Shown: in pieces, positions 1 to 7,852 of the stretch
How the letters are laid out: each line of letters begins with the position of its first letter
Position numbering within the stretch: the first letter of the stretch is position 1
Assembly: GCA_016903655.1 (NCBI GenBank)
Contig: JADQBC010000033.1
Span: forward strand, 1-33,243
Length of the DNA: 33,243 nt
Reading direction: 5' to 3'
Source: Gomphosphaeria aponina SAG 52.96 = DSM 107014
GTDB lineage: Bacteria; Cyanobacteriota; Cyanobacteriia; Cyanobacteriales; Gomphosphaeriaceae
Position numbers and translations under genes: made by a program
Notes under the pieces: generated by a model
The model's input: only the letters and a program-made list of their open reading frames with translations
The model's database searches: none
Told to the model about the DNA's origin: nothing

Positions 1-45
1 TTATTTATCAAGTTACAAATTTTAAAATCAGACAATTTTTCTTTG

Positions 46-115
46 TAGGGTGGGCAATGCCCTCGAATAAGACCTCTGGAGATATAGCATTTATGGTAGG
101 CAATGCCCACCCTAC
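46..115. repeat. Inverted pair of a dispersed hairpin repeat
   Basis: The arm GTAGGGTGGGCAATGCC at 46-62 is matched in inverted orientation by GGCAATGCCCACCCTAC at 99-115, with one mismatch. The centre, GGGCAATGCCC, is itself nearly palindromic. A related string, tagcccaccctaccc, occurs near 32955. This kind of sequence is commonly scattered between genes in cyanobacterial genomes. No gene is visible in 1-244. Confidence 0.7.
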
Positions 116-180
116 TTAAAATAAAAAGTGTATGAAATTACTGAAATACTTGCTAAATTATTCTATCAATTTTTAGTTCG

Positions 181-204
181 TTCGTAGTAACCGCTTTAGC
201 GGTT
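181..204 (+). repeat. Dispersed TTCGTAGTAA + hairpin repeat, copy 1
   Basis: TTCGTAGTAA is followed by the perfect stem AACCGC-ttta-GCGGTT. The same layout, TTCGTAGTAA followed by a different palindrome, lies on the opposite strand at 1807-1831. The conserved flank with a variable, compensated stem suggests one repeat family. Confidence 0.65.
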
Positions 205-300
205 CAACCGCCAACTCAAACATTAGTCAATTATCTTATCAAACTTACTCCAAAAGCCAAGCAAACAAATCCCCCACAGAAAGCTGTAAATTACTAGCAA

Positions 301-392
301 AAGATGGCCCTGAAATTTGCTGTTGAGGTTCATCAAAAACTTCCATAGTCTGAGACAAAACATTAACAAATATAGTTGCTTCCTGAGGGAGC
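301..392. repeat. Direct repeat, copy A (Uma2 3' segment)
   Basis: The string beginning aagatggccctgaaatttgc, about 92 bp, is repeated at 508-599 with only a few substitutions. It lies inside the Uma2 pseudogene and keeps the same frame in both copies (offset 207 bp). Confidence 0.85.
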
Positions 393-410
393 ATCCCAAT
401 TTTTTTTGTA

Positions 411-450
411 GTGCGAGCATCTTGCTCGCTATAGCAAAGAGGGGAATAGT
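411..450. repeat. Hairpin repeat fused to an end of the TATAGC element
   Basis: GCGAG-catctt-GCTCGC forms a short hairpin around 413-430 and is a familiar dispersed cyanobacterial motif. The 21 bases at 430-450 (starting tatagcaaagagggg) are the exact reverse complement of the end of the 107-bp elements at 25525 and 25682. A solo or partial copy of that element is therefore present here. Confidence 0.6.
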
Positions 451-507
451 TAAGTGGTCGCACAAAATTAATTACCTGAGTAAGGGCGGGTTTTGATTTA
501 AAGATAA

Positions 508-599
508 AGATGGCCCTGAAATTTGCTGTTGAGGTTCATCAAAAACTTCCGTAGGCTGATACAAAACATTAACAAATATATTTGCTGCCTGAGGGTCAA
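508..599. repeat. Direct repeat, copy B (Uma2 3' segment)
   Basis: Second copy of the approximately 92-bp segment at 301-392. It joins the N-terminal Uma2 piece out of frame. Confidence 0.85.
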
Positions 600-816
600 T
601 ATTGGAGACAGTGGAGAATATTTTTGGTCACTATTAATAGCTGTTACTAATTCACCTTGAATTGTGCTATGTTTTCCTGGGGGCATTGGTTTCTGAATAA
701 TTTTACCATTAATATATTCCCTCGCGGGTTTAGTTTCTGGTAACTCCAGAAATTCGGCTAAAGTTATGGATTGAGATAAAGTTTGCACCATCTGATTTTT
801 TGCCTTAACAAACTGA

Positions 817-1794
817 TTAAATACCTTGACGAAAAAGCCTACCAATTACTTCTTCTATGGGTGGCTCATTTACATTTAAATCTAATACTTCTAAATTTGC
901 CAAAATTTGCGCCACCGTAGTAGTAAGTTTTTCTCTCTGCACCAAAAAACGCACTTCCTTTCCTTCGATTGCTTCAATTTCTCCATATGCAGCTAATTTT
1001 GCCTCCGAAACTGGCTCAGATAATTCTATTTTTACTTCCCGATAAGGGGCAAACCTTTCGAGCAATTCTTCTAAGCTACCATCATAAATTAATTCTCCCT
1101 GATGAATTAGCATCACTCGCTCACACAAAGCAGTAATATCTGCCATATAATGACTGGTGAGTAAAATTGTTGCTTGATAACGTTGATTATATTCCCGTAA
1201 AAATTCCCTCACTGCTGCTTGAGCATTCACATCTAAACCCAAAGTAGGTTCATCTAAAAAAAGCACTTGAGGATGATGCAAAAGCGCCGCCAGTAATTCT
1301 GCTTTCATCCTTTCTCCTAAAGAAAGTTTGCGCACTGGTTGGGTTAATTTTTCCGCTAAAGAAAGCATTTCTGTAAGTTCCCCCAATCGCTGTTGAAATA
1401 TCTTGTCGGGAAGATGATAAACAGCAGCATTAATTCTGAGGGAATCTAGGGCTGGTAAATCCCAAATTAGCTGTTGTTTTTGCCCCATTACTAAACTCAT
1501 CTTTTGCAAAAATTGACTTTGACGCTTATAAGGAATATATCCAGCTACTCTCACCTGACCCTGAGAAGGGTGAATTAACCCAGTCAGCATTTTCAGGGTA
1601 GTGGTTTTCCCTGCACCATTTGCACCTAAAAAACCCACTACCTCCCCTTCTTCAATATAAAAAGAGATATCTTGTACAGCTTTTACTTCGCGGTAGGTGC
1701 GATGGAAAAAATGGGATAATGTCCCCTTCATCCCTGGTTGTTTAATGGCAACTGGGTAAATTTTGCTCAGGTGTTCAACTGCTATAATTGACAT
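817..1794 (-). CDS. ABC-2 type transporter ATP-binding protein (COG4586-like)
   Basis: This is the nucleotide-binding subunit of an ABC-2 type exporter; it would hydrolyse ATP at the cytoplasmic face of two permease subunits. Seen in the protein: Walker A GANGAGKTTTLK near residue 57, the Q-loop region MGQKQQL, signature LSLGERMKAELL, Walker B QVLFLDEPTLGLD, and the switch histidine in LLTSHYM. After about residue 240 there is an extra C-terminal domain ending EEVIGRLF, as in COG4586/NatA-like ATPases. I chose the ATG at 1794 (MSIIAVEHLSKIYP) because the longer reading frame starts inside a dispersed repeat. No permease lies in the window, so the ATPase is an orphan here. Its substrate is unknown. 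Confidence 0.88.
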   Translation of the reverse strand: MSIIAVEHLSKIYPVAIKQPGMKGTLSHFFHRTYREVKAVQDISFYIEEGEVVGFLGANGAGKTTTLKMLTGLIHPSQGQVRVAGYIPYKRQSQFLQKMSLVMGQKQQLIWDLPALDSLRINAAVYHLPDKIFQQRLGELTEMLSLAEKLTQPVRKLSLGERMKAELLAALLHHPQVLFLDEPTLGLDVNAQAAVREFLREYNQRYQATILLTSHYMADITALCERVMLIHQGELIYDGSLEELLERFAPYREVKIELSEPVSEAKLAAYGEIEAIEGKEVRFLVQREKLTTTVAQILANLEVLDLNVNEPPIEEVIGRLFRQGI

Positions 1795-1806
1795 AAATAG
1801 ATTTTC

Positions 1807-1831
1807 ATTGCTCAAGCAATTACTACGAACT
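1807..1831 (-). repeat. Dispersed TTCGTAGTAA + hairpin repeat, copy 2
   Basis: Read on the minus strand this is gttcgtagtaATTGCTtgAGCAAT, the same family as 181-204 but with a different palindrome. It occupies most of the 42-bp gap between the divergent ABC and DUF29 genes, so it overlaps their promoter/leader region. Confidence 0.6.
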
Positions 1832-1836
1832 TTATT

Positions 1837-2349
1837 ATGACACAAGAACTAATTGATTTGAGAAATAGCATTTTGGAAGAAAGATATACAGATGCTTTGG
1901 CAATTATAGATGAGCTCGAAGGCATGAGTAAACAAGCTATTTTGCGCAATATTGAATCTTTTTTGGTGAGAATGTTGATTCATTTAATTAAAAATCAAGT
2001 TGAACAACGTTTAACTAATTCTTGGGTAGCTTCTATTTCCGATTCTCTCCTAAAAATCCAAAAATTGAATCTCAAAGACAATAAAAAGTATTACTATATT
2101 AAAGAAAATGAATGGCAAGGTTTTTTAGAAGAGGCGATCGCCGCTGCTATTCGTCCAGCCAGTGTTGAAGTACAGGGAGGCAGCTTAACTCCTGCTCAAC
2201 TTACAGCAATAATTAATCAAGAAGAAATAACTATTACTGCTCAAAAGTTACTCGCTTTAACTTACCATCATCAACCCGCTGATTTACTAGGGATTATTGA
2301 TACTTATTTAGCTCAATTACCAGGTGGAGAAAATTGGTTATTAGGTTGA
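1837..2349 (+). CDS. DUF29 family protein
   Basis: A soluble 170-aa protein. The stretch IDELEGMSKQAILRNIESFL followed by RMLIHLIKNQ and then a W-x-x-S-I-x-D-S segment resembles the core of the DUF29 family (PF01724). In that family EIE-x-MG-x-S-x-x-x-A-x-x-S is followed by a helix ending in HLLK. The C-terminal 50 residues (from GGSLTPAQLTA on) look like a lineage-specific extension. The family is widespread in cyanobacteria and has no established function that I know of. The gene is divergent from the ABC ATPase with 42 bp between them and starts at an ATG inside the repeat-derived leader. Confidence 0.7.
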   Translation: MTQELIDLRNSILEERYTDALAIIDELEGMSKQAILRNIESFLVRMLIHLIKNQVEQRLTNSWVASISDSLLKIQKLNLKDNKKYYYIKENEWQGFLEEAIAAAIRPASVEVQGGSLTPAQLTAIINQEEITITAQKLLALTYHHQPADLLGIIDTYLAQLPGGENWLLG

Positions 2350-2380
2350 TAATTCCCCATAACCAAATTGGCAATCATCC

Positions 2381-3730
2381 CTAAACTTTCACCTGAATCC
2401 CCCTAATGGAATAATCTAACAATTCCATGGGGTGCATCAAAGTAATTTGCTTTCCTTGCAACTCCAAATGTTTCTTAATTTGCAAAGAGCAACCAGGGTT
2501 AGCAGAAGCAATTAACTCGGCTCCAGTATTCAGTAAATTCTCAACTTTTTGTTGACCCAACTCATCAGCCACAGCAGGCTGGAGCATATTATAAACCCCT
2601 GCACTGCCACAACATAAAGCCGCATCTACTGGTTCTTTTAACTTCACCCCTGGTATTTTCCGTAACAACTGACGGGGTTGCAAACTAATTTTTTGTCCAT
2701 GGAGTAAATGACAAGCATCTTGATAAACTAAAGTCAATTCTCCCCCAGTTAAAGGTGATAGTTTCGCCGTCAAACCTACTGCTACCAAAAACTCCTGTAC
2801 ATCCTTAACTTTCCCTGAAAATTCCTTAGCTTTTTCCCCATATTCTGGGTCATCTTCCAAAATATGACCATACTCTTTTAAAGTATGTCCACAACCTGCG
2901 GCATTAATAATTATGGCATCTAAATCTATGCCCGCAAAACTATCAATCATTTGTTTAGCTAAGGTTTGTGCTTGGTTTTCCTGGCCTTGGTGTGCGGGTA
3001 AAGCTGCACAACATCCCTGACTTTTCGGAATTACAACCTCACATCCATTTGCGGTTAAAACCCTCACAGTTGCTTCATTTACTGGAGAGAAAAACAACCG
3101 CTGCACACAACCTAAAATTACCCCAACACGGTAACGTTTTTCCCCTTGAGCAGGAATAATATCTGGTAATTGCTCCTGGAGAGCATTGAGGTTTATTTGG
3201 GGTAAAATTGACTCCATTGCCCCTAAACGCGGGAACAATTTTAATAAACCAGTCGCCCGTGTCAATTGTTGTAAACCAGATTTTTGATACAACCATAGAG
3301 GATAGAGTAAAGGGCGTAAACGGTTAGGATAGGGAAACAAATTAAAAATCAGTGTTCTAATTAATTTATCCCCTAAATTACGGGGTTGATTTCTTTCTAC
3401 TTGCGGGCGAGTTGCCGTGATTAACTTGTCATATTGCACCCCAGAAGGACAAGTTGTTACACAAGCTAAACAACCTAAACAACTATCAAAATGTTGAGTT
3501 GTTGCTGCTGTTAATGCTGCTTCTCCTTTACTGATAGCATCCATCAAATAAATTCGTCCTCTTGGAGAATCCATTTCTTTCCCAATTACCCGATAACTTG
3601 GACAAGTAGAAAGGCAAAAGCCACAATGAACACATGAATCAATTAATTCTTGTTTAGGGGGGTTTTTCGAGTCAAATCCTTTCAAATTTTTATCAAATTC
3701 CTGATTTAACTCTTTTTCTGATACTTGCAT
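2381..3730 (-). CDS. glcF: Glycolate dehydrogenase iron-sulfur subunit GlcF
   Basis: The electron-transfer subunit that normally works with GlcD and GlcE to oxidise photorespiratory glycolate to glyoxylate at the membrane. Two ferredoxin-type [4Fe-4S] motifs are visible: C33-x2-C36-x2-C39-x3-C43-P and C84-x2-C87-x2-C90-x3-C94-P. They are followed by two CCG-type domains (GCVQRLFFSP...SQGCCAALPAHQG and YQDACHLLHGQ...AALCCGSAGVYN). At 449 aa it is somewhat longer than E. coli GlcF. It is the last gene of the minus-strand run, 88 bp after glcE; the gap contains heptamer repeats. An RBS-like aggaag precedes the ATG. A role with a 2-hydroxy acid other than glycolate cannot be excluded. Confidence 0.92.
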   Translation of the reverse strand: MQVSEKELNQEFDKNLKGFDSKNPPKQELIDSCVHCGFCLSTCPSYRVIGKEMDSPRGRIYLMDAISKGEAALTAATTQHFDSCLGCLACVTTCPSGVQYDKLITATRPQVERNQPRNLGDKLIRTLIFNLFPYPNRLRPLLYPLWLYQKSGLQQLTRATGLLKLFPRLGAMESILPQINLNALQEQLPDIIPAQGEKRYRVGVILGCVQRLFFSPVNEATVRVLTANGCEVVIPKSQGCCAALPAHQGQENQAQTLAKQMIDSFAGIDLDAIIINAAGCGHTLKEYGHILEDDPEYGEKAKEFSGKVKDVQEFLVAVGLTAKLSPLTGGELTLVYQDACHLLHGQKISLQPRQLLRKIPGVKLKEPVDAALCCGSAGVYNMLQPAVADELGQQKVENLLNTGAELIASANPGCSLQIKKHLELQGKQITLMHPMELLDYSIRGIQVKV

Positions 3731-3772
3731 AATTTATCTTCCTATTTCAATAATCAGTTAATTGTTAATGAG

Positions 3773-3814
3773 CAACCATCAACCATCAACTATCAACTAT
3801 CAACCATCAACCAT
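3773..3814. repeat. Short tandemly repeated heptamers (CAACCAT/CAACTAT x6)
   Basis: Six contiguous 7-bp units are present: CAACCAT, CAACCAT, CAACTAT, CAACTAT, CAACCAT, CAACCAT, plus a partial unit reaching 3818 at the edge of the glcE stop codon. This is the STRR type of heptamer array known from filamentous cyanobacteria. It lies between glcE and glcF in transcribed sequence. Confidence 0.95.
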
Positions 3815-3818
3815 CAAC

Positions 3819-5111
3819 CTAAATCCCACCGACAAAAACACCTGGGTTTAAGATATTTTGTGGATCAAATTGTTGTTTAATTTGCTGCATAATTTTGAGA
3901 GCATTACCTTGATAACCCCAAGGTTCAACTTGTTTTTTAACAACAGCAGGAGCTGTTAAAATAGAGAGGAAACCCTGATGCTCCACACAAAGCGATCGCA
4001 TTTTTTTCACCACACTTACCTCACTTTCTAAGTATAACCTTCCCAACCCACTACTGCCATGAATCATACCTAATCCTTGATTCAAACTCCCCAAAATCTT
4101 CACTGCCGCATTTGGTAATGTTCCTATTTTACAAGTAATTCCCCTATCTGAGCCAGAAATTGTCATTATTTCTCTTAATCTCTCCCATAAATTTTCCTCA
4201 TCCCTATCCCGATACAAACTAGATGTTAAACCCAAATTTTTCCCCATAGTTTCTAAATCATTTGCTTGCGCTTGAACACTTTCTCTGATACTTTGAAAAC
4301 CCACAATTAAACCCATCCCTACTCCCAGATTTAAACCTTGCACCAAAGAAGCAGAAAGTAAGTCAGCAGCAGTGGGAGTAAGAGATGATTTCAGTAAAGT
4401 TTGATGGGCAGTAGCAATAGCATTTTGCTCCCCAATTAACACCACAGTTGTTGATGAAGAAAGGAGAGGATAAACGCGGAAAGTAAGTTGAGAAATTATG
4501 CCCAAAGTACCATAGGAACCAGTAAATAATTTCATCAAATCATAACCTGCCACATTTTTCACCACCCGTCCCCCAGCCTTAGCCATTTCCCCATCAGCGC
4601 GGATAAAACTAACGCCTAATAACATATCCCGCACGCCTCCGTAACGTTGTCGCCAACTGCCAGCATCAGCAGTTGCCACAATTCCCCCCACAGTGGCATC
4701 ATGGGGGTAAGCTGGATCAAGAGGCAGAAACTGACCAGCTTGCTGCAAAATTTCCTGAAGTTTTTTTAGTTTCAATCCTGCTTCTACAGTAACAGTCAGA
4801 TCTCCTACTGCATGGTCAATAATCTGATTGAGTTTTTGAGTACTAACAACCAAGTCAATATCTTGCCTTAAACCACCCCAATTAAGTTTACTCCCACTCC
4901 CACAGGGCATTACTGTTAAACCATGTTTATTTGCTAATTTTATTATTTTTGCCAGAGCTTCGTTATTGTGGGGATAAATCAGATAATTAGGGGGAGTAGC
5001 CAGGGTATTTTTGAGCTTTTCTTGCCACTCAGGTGGGGTATGCTCCCAGTTGATAATCTCCAAATTAGAGTCGCTCAGACCTTCTATTTTAGAGGCGTAT
5101 TCTTGATTCAT
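3819..5111 (-). CDS. glcE: Glycolate dehydrogenase FAD-binding subunit GlcE
   Basis: An FAD-binding (FAD_binding_4/VAO-type) flavoprotein, a partner of GlcF in glycolate dehydrogenase. Visible are the FAD pyrophosphate loop VMPCGSGSKLNWGG (residues about 68-81), the second FAD block LDPAYPHDATVGGIVATADA, and RVVKNVAGYDLMKLFTGSYG followed by TLGIISQLTF. Its length of 430 aa and the C-terminal QQFDPQNILNPGVFVGGI are usual for the GlcD/GlcE superfamily. The missing long C-terminal domain makes GlcE more likely than GlcD. It is separated from the upstream patatin gene by only 35 bp on the same strand. GlcD is not in the window, so either it is encoded elsewhere or this pair has another partner. 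Confidence 0.88.
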   Translation of the reverse strand: MNQEYASKIEGLSDSNLEIINWEHTPPEWQEKLKNTLATPPNYLIYPHNNEALAKIIKLANKHGLTVMPCGSGSKLNWGGLRQDIDLVVSTQKLNQIIDHAVGDLTVTVEAGLKLKKLQEILQQAGQFLPLDPAYPHDATVGGIVATADAGSWRQRYGGVRDMLLGVSFIRADGEMAKAGGRVVKNVAGYDLMKLFTGSYGTLGIISQLTFRVYPLLSSSTTVVLIGEQNAIATAHQTLLKSSLTPTAADLLSASLVQGLNLGVGMGLIVGFQSIRESVQAQANDLETMGKNLGLTSSLYRDRDEENLWERLREIMTISGSDRGITCKIGTLPNAAVKILGSLNQGLGMIHGSSGLGRLYLESEVSVVKKMRSLCVEHQGFLSILTAPAVVKKQVEPWGYQGNALKIMQQIKQQFDPQNILNPGVFVGGI

Positions 5112-5146
5112 TATTGCTCAAGGAATGGTATTCCTTTGATTATAGC

Positions 5147-7330
5147 TTAATCCATCTCCCATCTTTGCCAAAGATTTTTAATTGCTTGAATTGTTTCTTT
5201 ATTTGTGATTGCTTTCCAGCCGTCTTTAATAGCATTTTTTTCTTTGGTTGTCAAGTTCCAAGAAAGGGGTGGTTGATAATCACCTTGTTGATTATAAAAT
5301 GCTGGTGCTTCCTCTTGGGAAGGGAAAAAAATCGGGAAGTATTCAAGCTCTATCTGTTGTTCTCGGCAAATTTGCTCTAAGACGTTTACTTCTTGCCATT
5401 GTTTTTGCAACAATTCTACTTCCGTTAAATTCCGAGAATTGAGAATAGAATCTCGAACTTGTAAAACTGTGAGCAATGGGCCCAAAGTAGTCATTAACCA
5501 ACCTGAATTTTTGCTAAATTGATTGGTTGGGGAAGATGGAGGAAAGGCATTAATTTGTAACAAAAGCACTCGTTTAATATTTAGTTCTTCTTTGGGGTTT
5601 AACCATTGATTCAGCCATTGTACTGCGGTCACAAAACCAGAATTATCAAAAAAGCCACCATCAGCTATATGGTATTTGGGATCTCCCTGATTCCCACGAC
5701 AAATAGGGGAAACATAGGGAAAAGTAGCCGAGAGTCGGGCTGCTGTAACTACATCAATGTCATAGTTACTATATAAACTATTAAAATCAAAGTATTTTAG
5801 GTCAGAAGAGCTACCTAAAGTCATGGGGGTAATAAGCAAACGAAAACCATCTTCTACTAAAGTTGCATTAAAGATGGGAATGGGAATTTCCCCCTGAAAA
5901 ATTTGTTCTCGCCAAGTTGCTAAAGTTTTTGGGTGATGAGGTTGTTCCATTTCTCCTTGCCAATTTAGCTCTAAAGCTATGCCCCGATCGCTAATTTCAG
6001 GAGTTAAAATTGAGGGAAAAAGTGGCAACCCAATCATCCGCCATAAATCGGGATAAGCTAATCCCCAACCCACCGCATCTAAACCATCTTCAGTAGCACT
6101 TTTAAAAATATTTTCCAATTGAGAATGAGGAGGAAAACCATGACTTTCAAAACGGTCTAAATAGTACATTGTTCCCACTGCACCACCAGAAACAGCACTA
6201 ATCAAAGTAATTGCTTGAGTAAATGATTCTCCTAATAATTCTTGCAAACCAGTTAATACTTGAGTTGTCCAGCCCGCAGCTTGAATCCCACCCCCACTAG
6301 CACAGACAATTACCATAGTTCTTTGTTGTTTTTCTGTGGAATATGCCCCTCGGTTTTCCAGACGCTTATTAATCACTTTTTTCCAATCTTGTAATTCTGG
6401 GTCATGGTGCTTATTTTGCCGCTGATCTGGTTTTAAAGTAAAAAAATGATCCACTTGAAACAACCAATACATCCCAAAAGAAATCAACAACCAAAAAAAC
6501 AAGACAGAAACCCGAAAATAATCAAAGTAAAAAGTCAGACTCCCGAGAAACAGTGAAGCGATCGCTATTAACAACATCACATAAGTTAGAGCTGCTGCCT
6601 TACCTTTTTTCTGTTGCAGATCTGGTTTATAAAGCTTAAAAATGACCCCATAGACAACCAAAAGACTCAAAAAGAAAACAAAGGCATTAACATGGGCATT
6701 TTCTATGTTTCCAGTCCCAGGGTTAAAGTAACCTTCAGGAGCATTTTTAGTTACAAAGACAAGAAGTTGGCTCAAAACCTCACTCAAAAATTTTTGATTA
6801 GTTAACCAGGCATAAATCCAGTTAAATAAGAAGAGAAACACCAAACTCAAGGAAATCCCCAGGAAAAATCCCCACCATCTTTTTTCAATTCCTTGCCATT
6901 TTTCCCCCTCCATTTCTTCCTGTGATAAATCAGTAATCGCCGCAGTTGTGGGTAAAGCCAAAGCGATCGCCACTCCATAATCCCAAAACACAGGAATTGC
7001 TGGTAATGAAGCTACACCAAAACGCGCTGGTGCATTTTCCCAAATAATTAAATTTACCAAAGTCACTGCTATTCCTGCTACAGTTGCTCCCAGAATAGTA
7101 AAAGCCATTTGAAAAACACCACGCATCACAAATAAATTTTTCAGCATAGCTGGGAGCAAAAATTCAGCAATTGCTGGCAACAAAATCAACAATAAACCCA
7201 TCACAATCGGAACCCGCAGGAAGAAGATATATTTCCAGAAACTCACAGGAGTTAGCAACCAACCCGTCACAACAATGAAAACAAAAAACAGCCACACAAA
7301 GATATTTTTCATGATTTTTGTACCTTCCAT
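5147..7330 (-). CDS. Membrane patatin-like phospholipase
   Basis: A predicted lipid acyl hydrolase anchored in the inner membrane. The first 300 residues hold about seven hydrophobic segments (roughly 9-29, 40-60, 72-95, 118-134, 153-175, 215-233, 247-290). They are followed by a patatin domain. The oxyanion loop SGGGIQAAG is at 345-353, the nucleophile elbow S-A-V-S381-G-G, and the catalytic Asp of the dyad in IADGGFFDN (D557). The elbow reads A-V-S-G-G rather than strict G-x-S-x-G. An internal ATG at 7312 (MKNIFVWLF) is preceded by ggaagg and may be the true start; residue numbers here use the longer form. It lies 98 bp after a small membrane protein gene and 35 bp before glcE. Its substrate is unknown. 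Confidence 0.85.
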   Translation of the reverse strand: MEGTKIMKNIFVWLFFVFIVVTGWLLTPVSFWKYIFFLRVPIVMGLLLILLPAIAEFLLPAMLKNLFVMRGVFQMAFTILGATVAGIAVTLVNLIIWENAPARFGVASLPAIPVFWDYGVAIALALPTTAAITDLSQEEMEGEKWQGIEKRWWGFFLGISLSLVFLFLFNWIYAWLTNQKFLSEVLSQLLVFVTKNAPEGYFNPGTGNIENAHVNAFVFFLSLLVVYGVIFKLYKPDLQQKKGKAAALTYVMLLIAIASLFLGSLTFYFDYFRVSVLFFWLLISFGMYWLFQVDHFFTLKPDQRQNKHHDPELQDWKKVINKRLENRGAYSTEKQQRTMVIVCASGGGIQAAGWTTQVLTGLQELLGESFTQAITLISAVSGGAVGTMYYLDRFESHGFPPHSQLENIFKSATEDGLDAVGWGLAYPDLWRMIGLPLFPSILTPEISDRGIALELNWQGEMEQPHHPKTLATWREQIFQGEIPIPIFNATLVEDGFRLLITPMTLGSSSDLKYFDFNSLYSNYDIDVVTAARLSATFPYVSPICRGNQGDPKYHIADGGFFDNSGFVTAVQWLNQWLNPKEELNIKRVLLLQINAFPPSSPTNQFSKNSGWLMTTLGPLLTVLQVRDSILNSRNLTEVELLQKQWQEVNVLEQICREQQIELEYFPIFFPSQEEAPAFYNQQGDYQPPLSWNLTTKEKNAIKDGWKAITNKETIQAIKNLWQRWEMD

Positions 7331-7360
7331 AACCTTTACTCATTAGTCATTAGTCCTGTA

Positions 7361-7413
7361 GGGGCACAGAAAGGATAACTTGTTACTCAAAACTAGAATC
7401 TTAAGATCATTTC
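7361..7413 (+). repeat. Dispersed repeat, copy 1 (GGGGCAC ... TTACTCAAAAC ... AGAATCTT)
   Basis: This stretch aligns with 23430-23486. GGGGCAC is followed after about 9 bases by GATAAC, then TTACTCAAAAC, one differing base, and AGAATCTT. The overall match is imperfect, but the order and spacing are kept. It occupies the gap between the small membrane protein gene and the patatin gene. Confidence 0.6.
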
Positions 7414-7428
7414 CCGCCCACTCCCTAG

Positions 7429-7833
7429 TCAATCAACCATGAGTATCGCTGGTTTGGAGCGCATTGCTTGAGAGAGTAAAATGCCTTCCACCACCCCAAA
7501 AAATAGATCCACCAAAGCAATAGTCAAAAAGCCAAGAGATTGATCAAAAAACAACACTGCAATGAGAAAAAAACTAGAGCCGCCGCCCCTAGTTACAAAA
7601 ATTGACATCCATGCAGTCGCCTCATAACGGAAAGGATCAATTGCTCCTGGAATATAAAGAATGCTAATTTCTAACAAAAGTAATCCTGCCCCTCTCACCC
7701 AAATAATCGGTTGAGGAATTTCCATTTGCAAAAAAGAAAGTAACACCTCGGGAAAAAAAAGCAAAGGGACAACAAAAAACATATTTACGATTATTCCCAG
7801 CCAAACTACCCGACTAAACCATTTCTCATACAT
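7429..7833 (-). CDS. Small four-TM membrane protein, unknown function
   Basis: A 134-aa protein with about four hydrophobic segments (roughly 8-29, 43-61, 72-93, 98-120). They are separated by short polar loops such as RGAG, DPFRYEATAW and VTRGGGSS. I do not recognise the family. It starts 19 bp after the stop of the 477-aa di-haem cytochrome gene, so it is almost certainly co-transcribed with the two cytochromes. It may serve as their membrane partner (for example quinone- or electron-shuttle-related), but no cofactor motif is visible. The alternative is a lipid-interacting membrane protein working with the downstream patatin. Confidence 0.75.
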   Translation of the reverse strand: MYEKWFSRVVWLGIIVNMFFVVPLLFFPEVLLSFLQMEIPQPIIWVRGAGLLLLEISILYIPGAIDPFRYEATAWMSIFVTRGGGSSFFLIAVLFFDQSLGFLTIALVDLFFGVVEGILLSQAMRSKPAILMVD

Positions 7834-7852
7834 TGGTTGCTCTCCAATTAGT

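Larger units (their letters stand above)
245..791 (-). pseudogene. Broken Uma2-family (DUF820) endonuclease-like gene with duplicated 3' part
   Basis: The minus strand from 791 reads MVQTLSQSITLAEFLELP, then PAREYINGKIIQKPMPPG and KHSTIQGELVTAIN. This is the typical N-terminus of the PD-(D/E)XK-like Uma2 (DUF820) family that is abundant in cyanobacteria. At about 605 the reading frame shifts. A C-terminal piece (NIFVNVLYQPTEVFDEPQQQ) follows at 600-508, and a second, longer copy of it (VLSQTMEVFDEPQQQISG, then LQLSVGDLFAWLLE and stop) sits at about 400-245. The two pieces are direct repeats 207 bp apart. The middle of the family, which carries most catalytic residues, is missing. I infer a dead gene with an internal deletion and a partial duplication. 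Only the family name is from memory. Confidence 0.7.

Noticed and set aside
3773-3818. Short regular repeats as a possible CRISPR array
   Set aside because: Units are 7 bp and contiguous with no spacers; this is a heptamer array.
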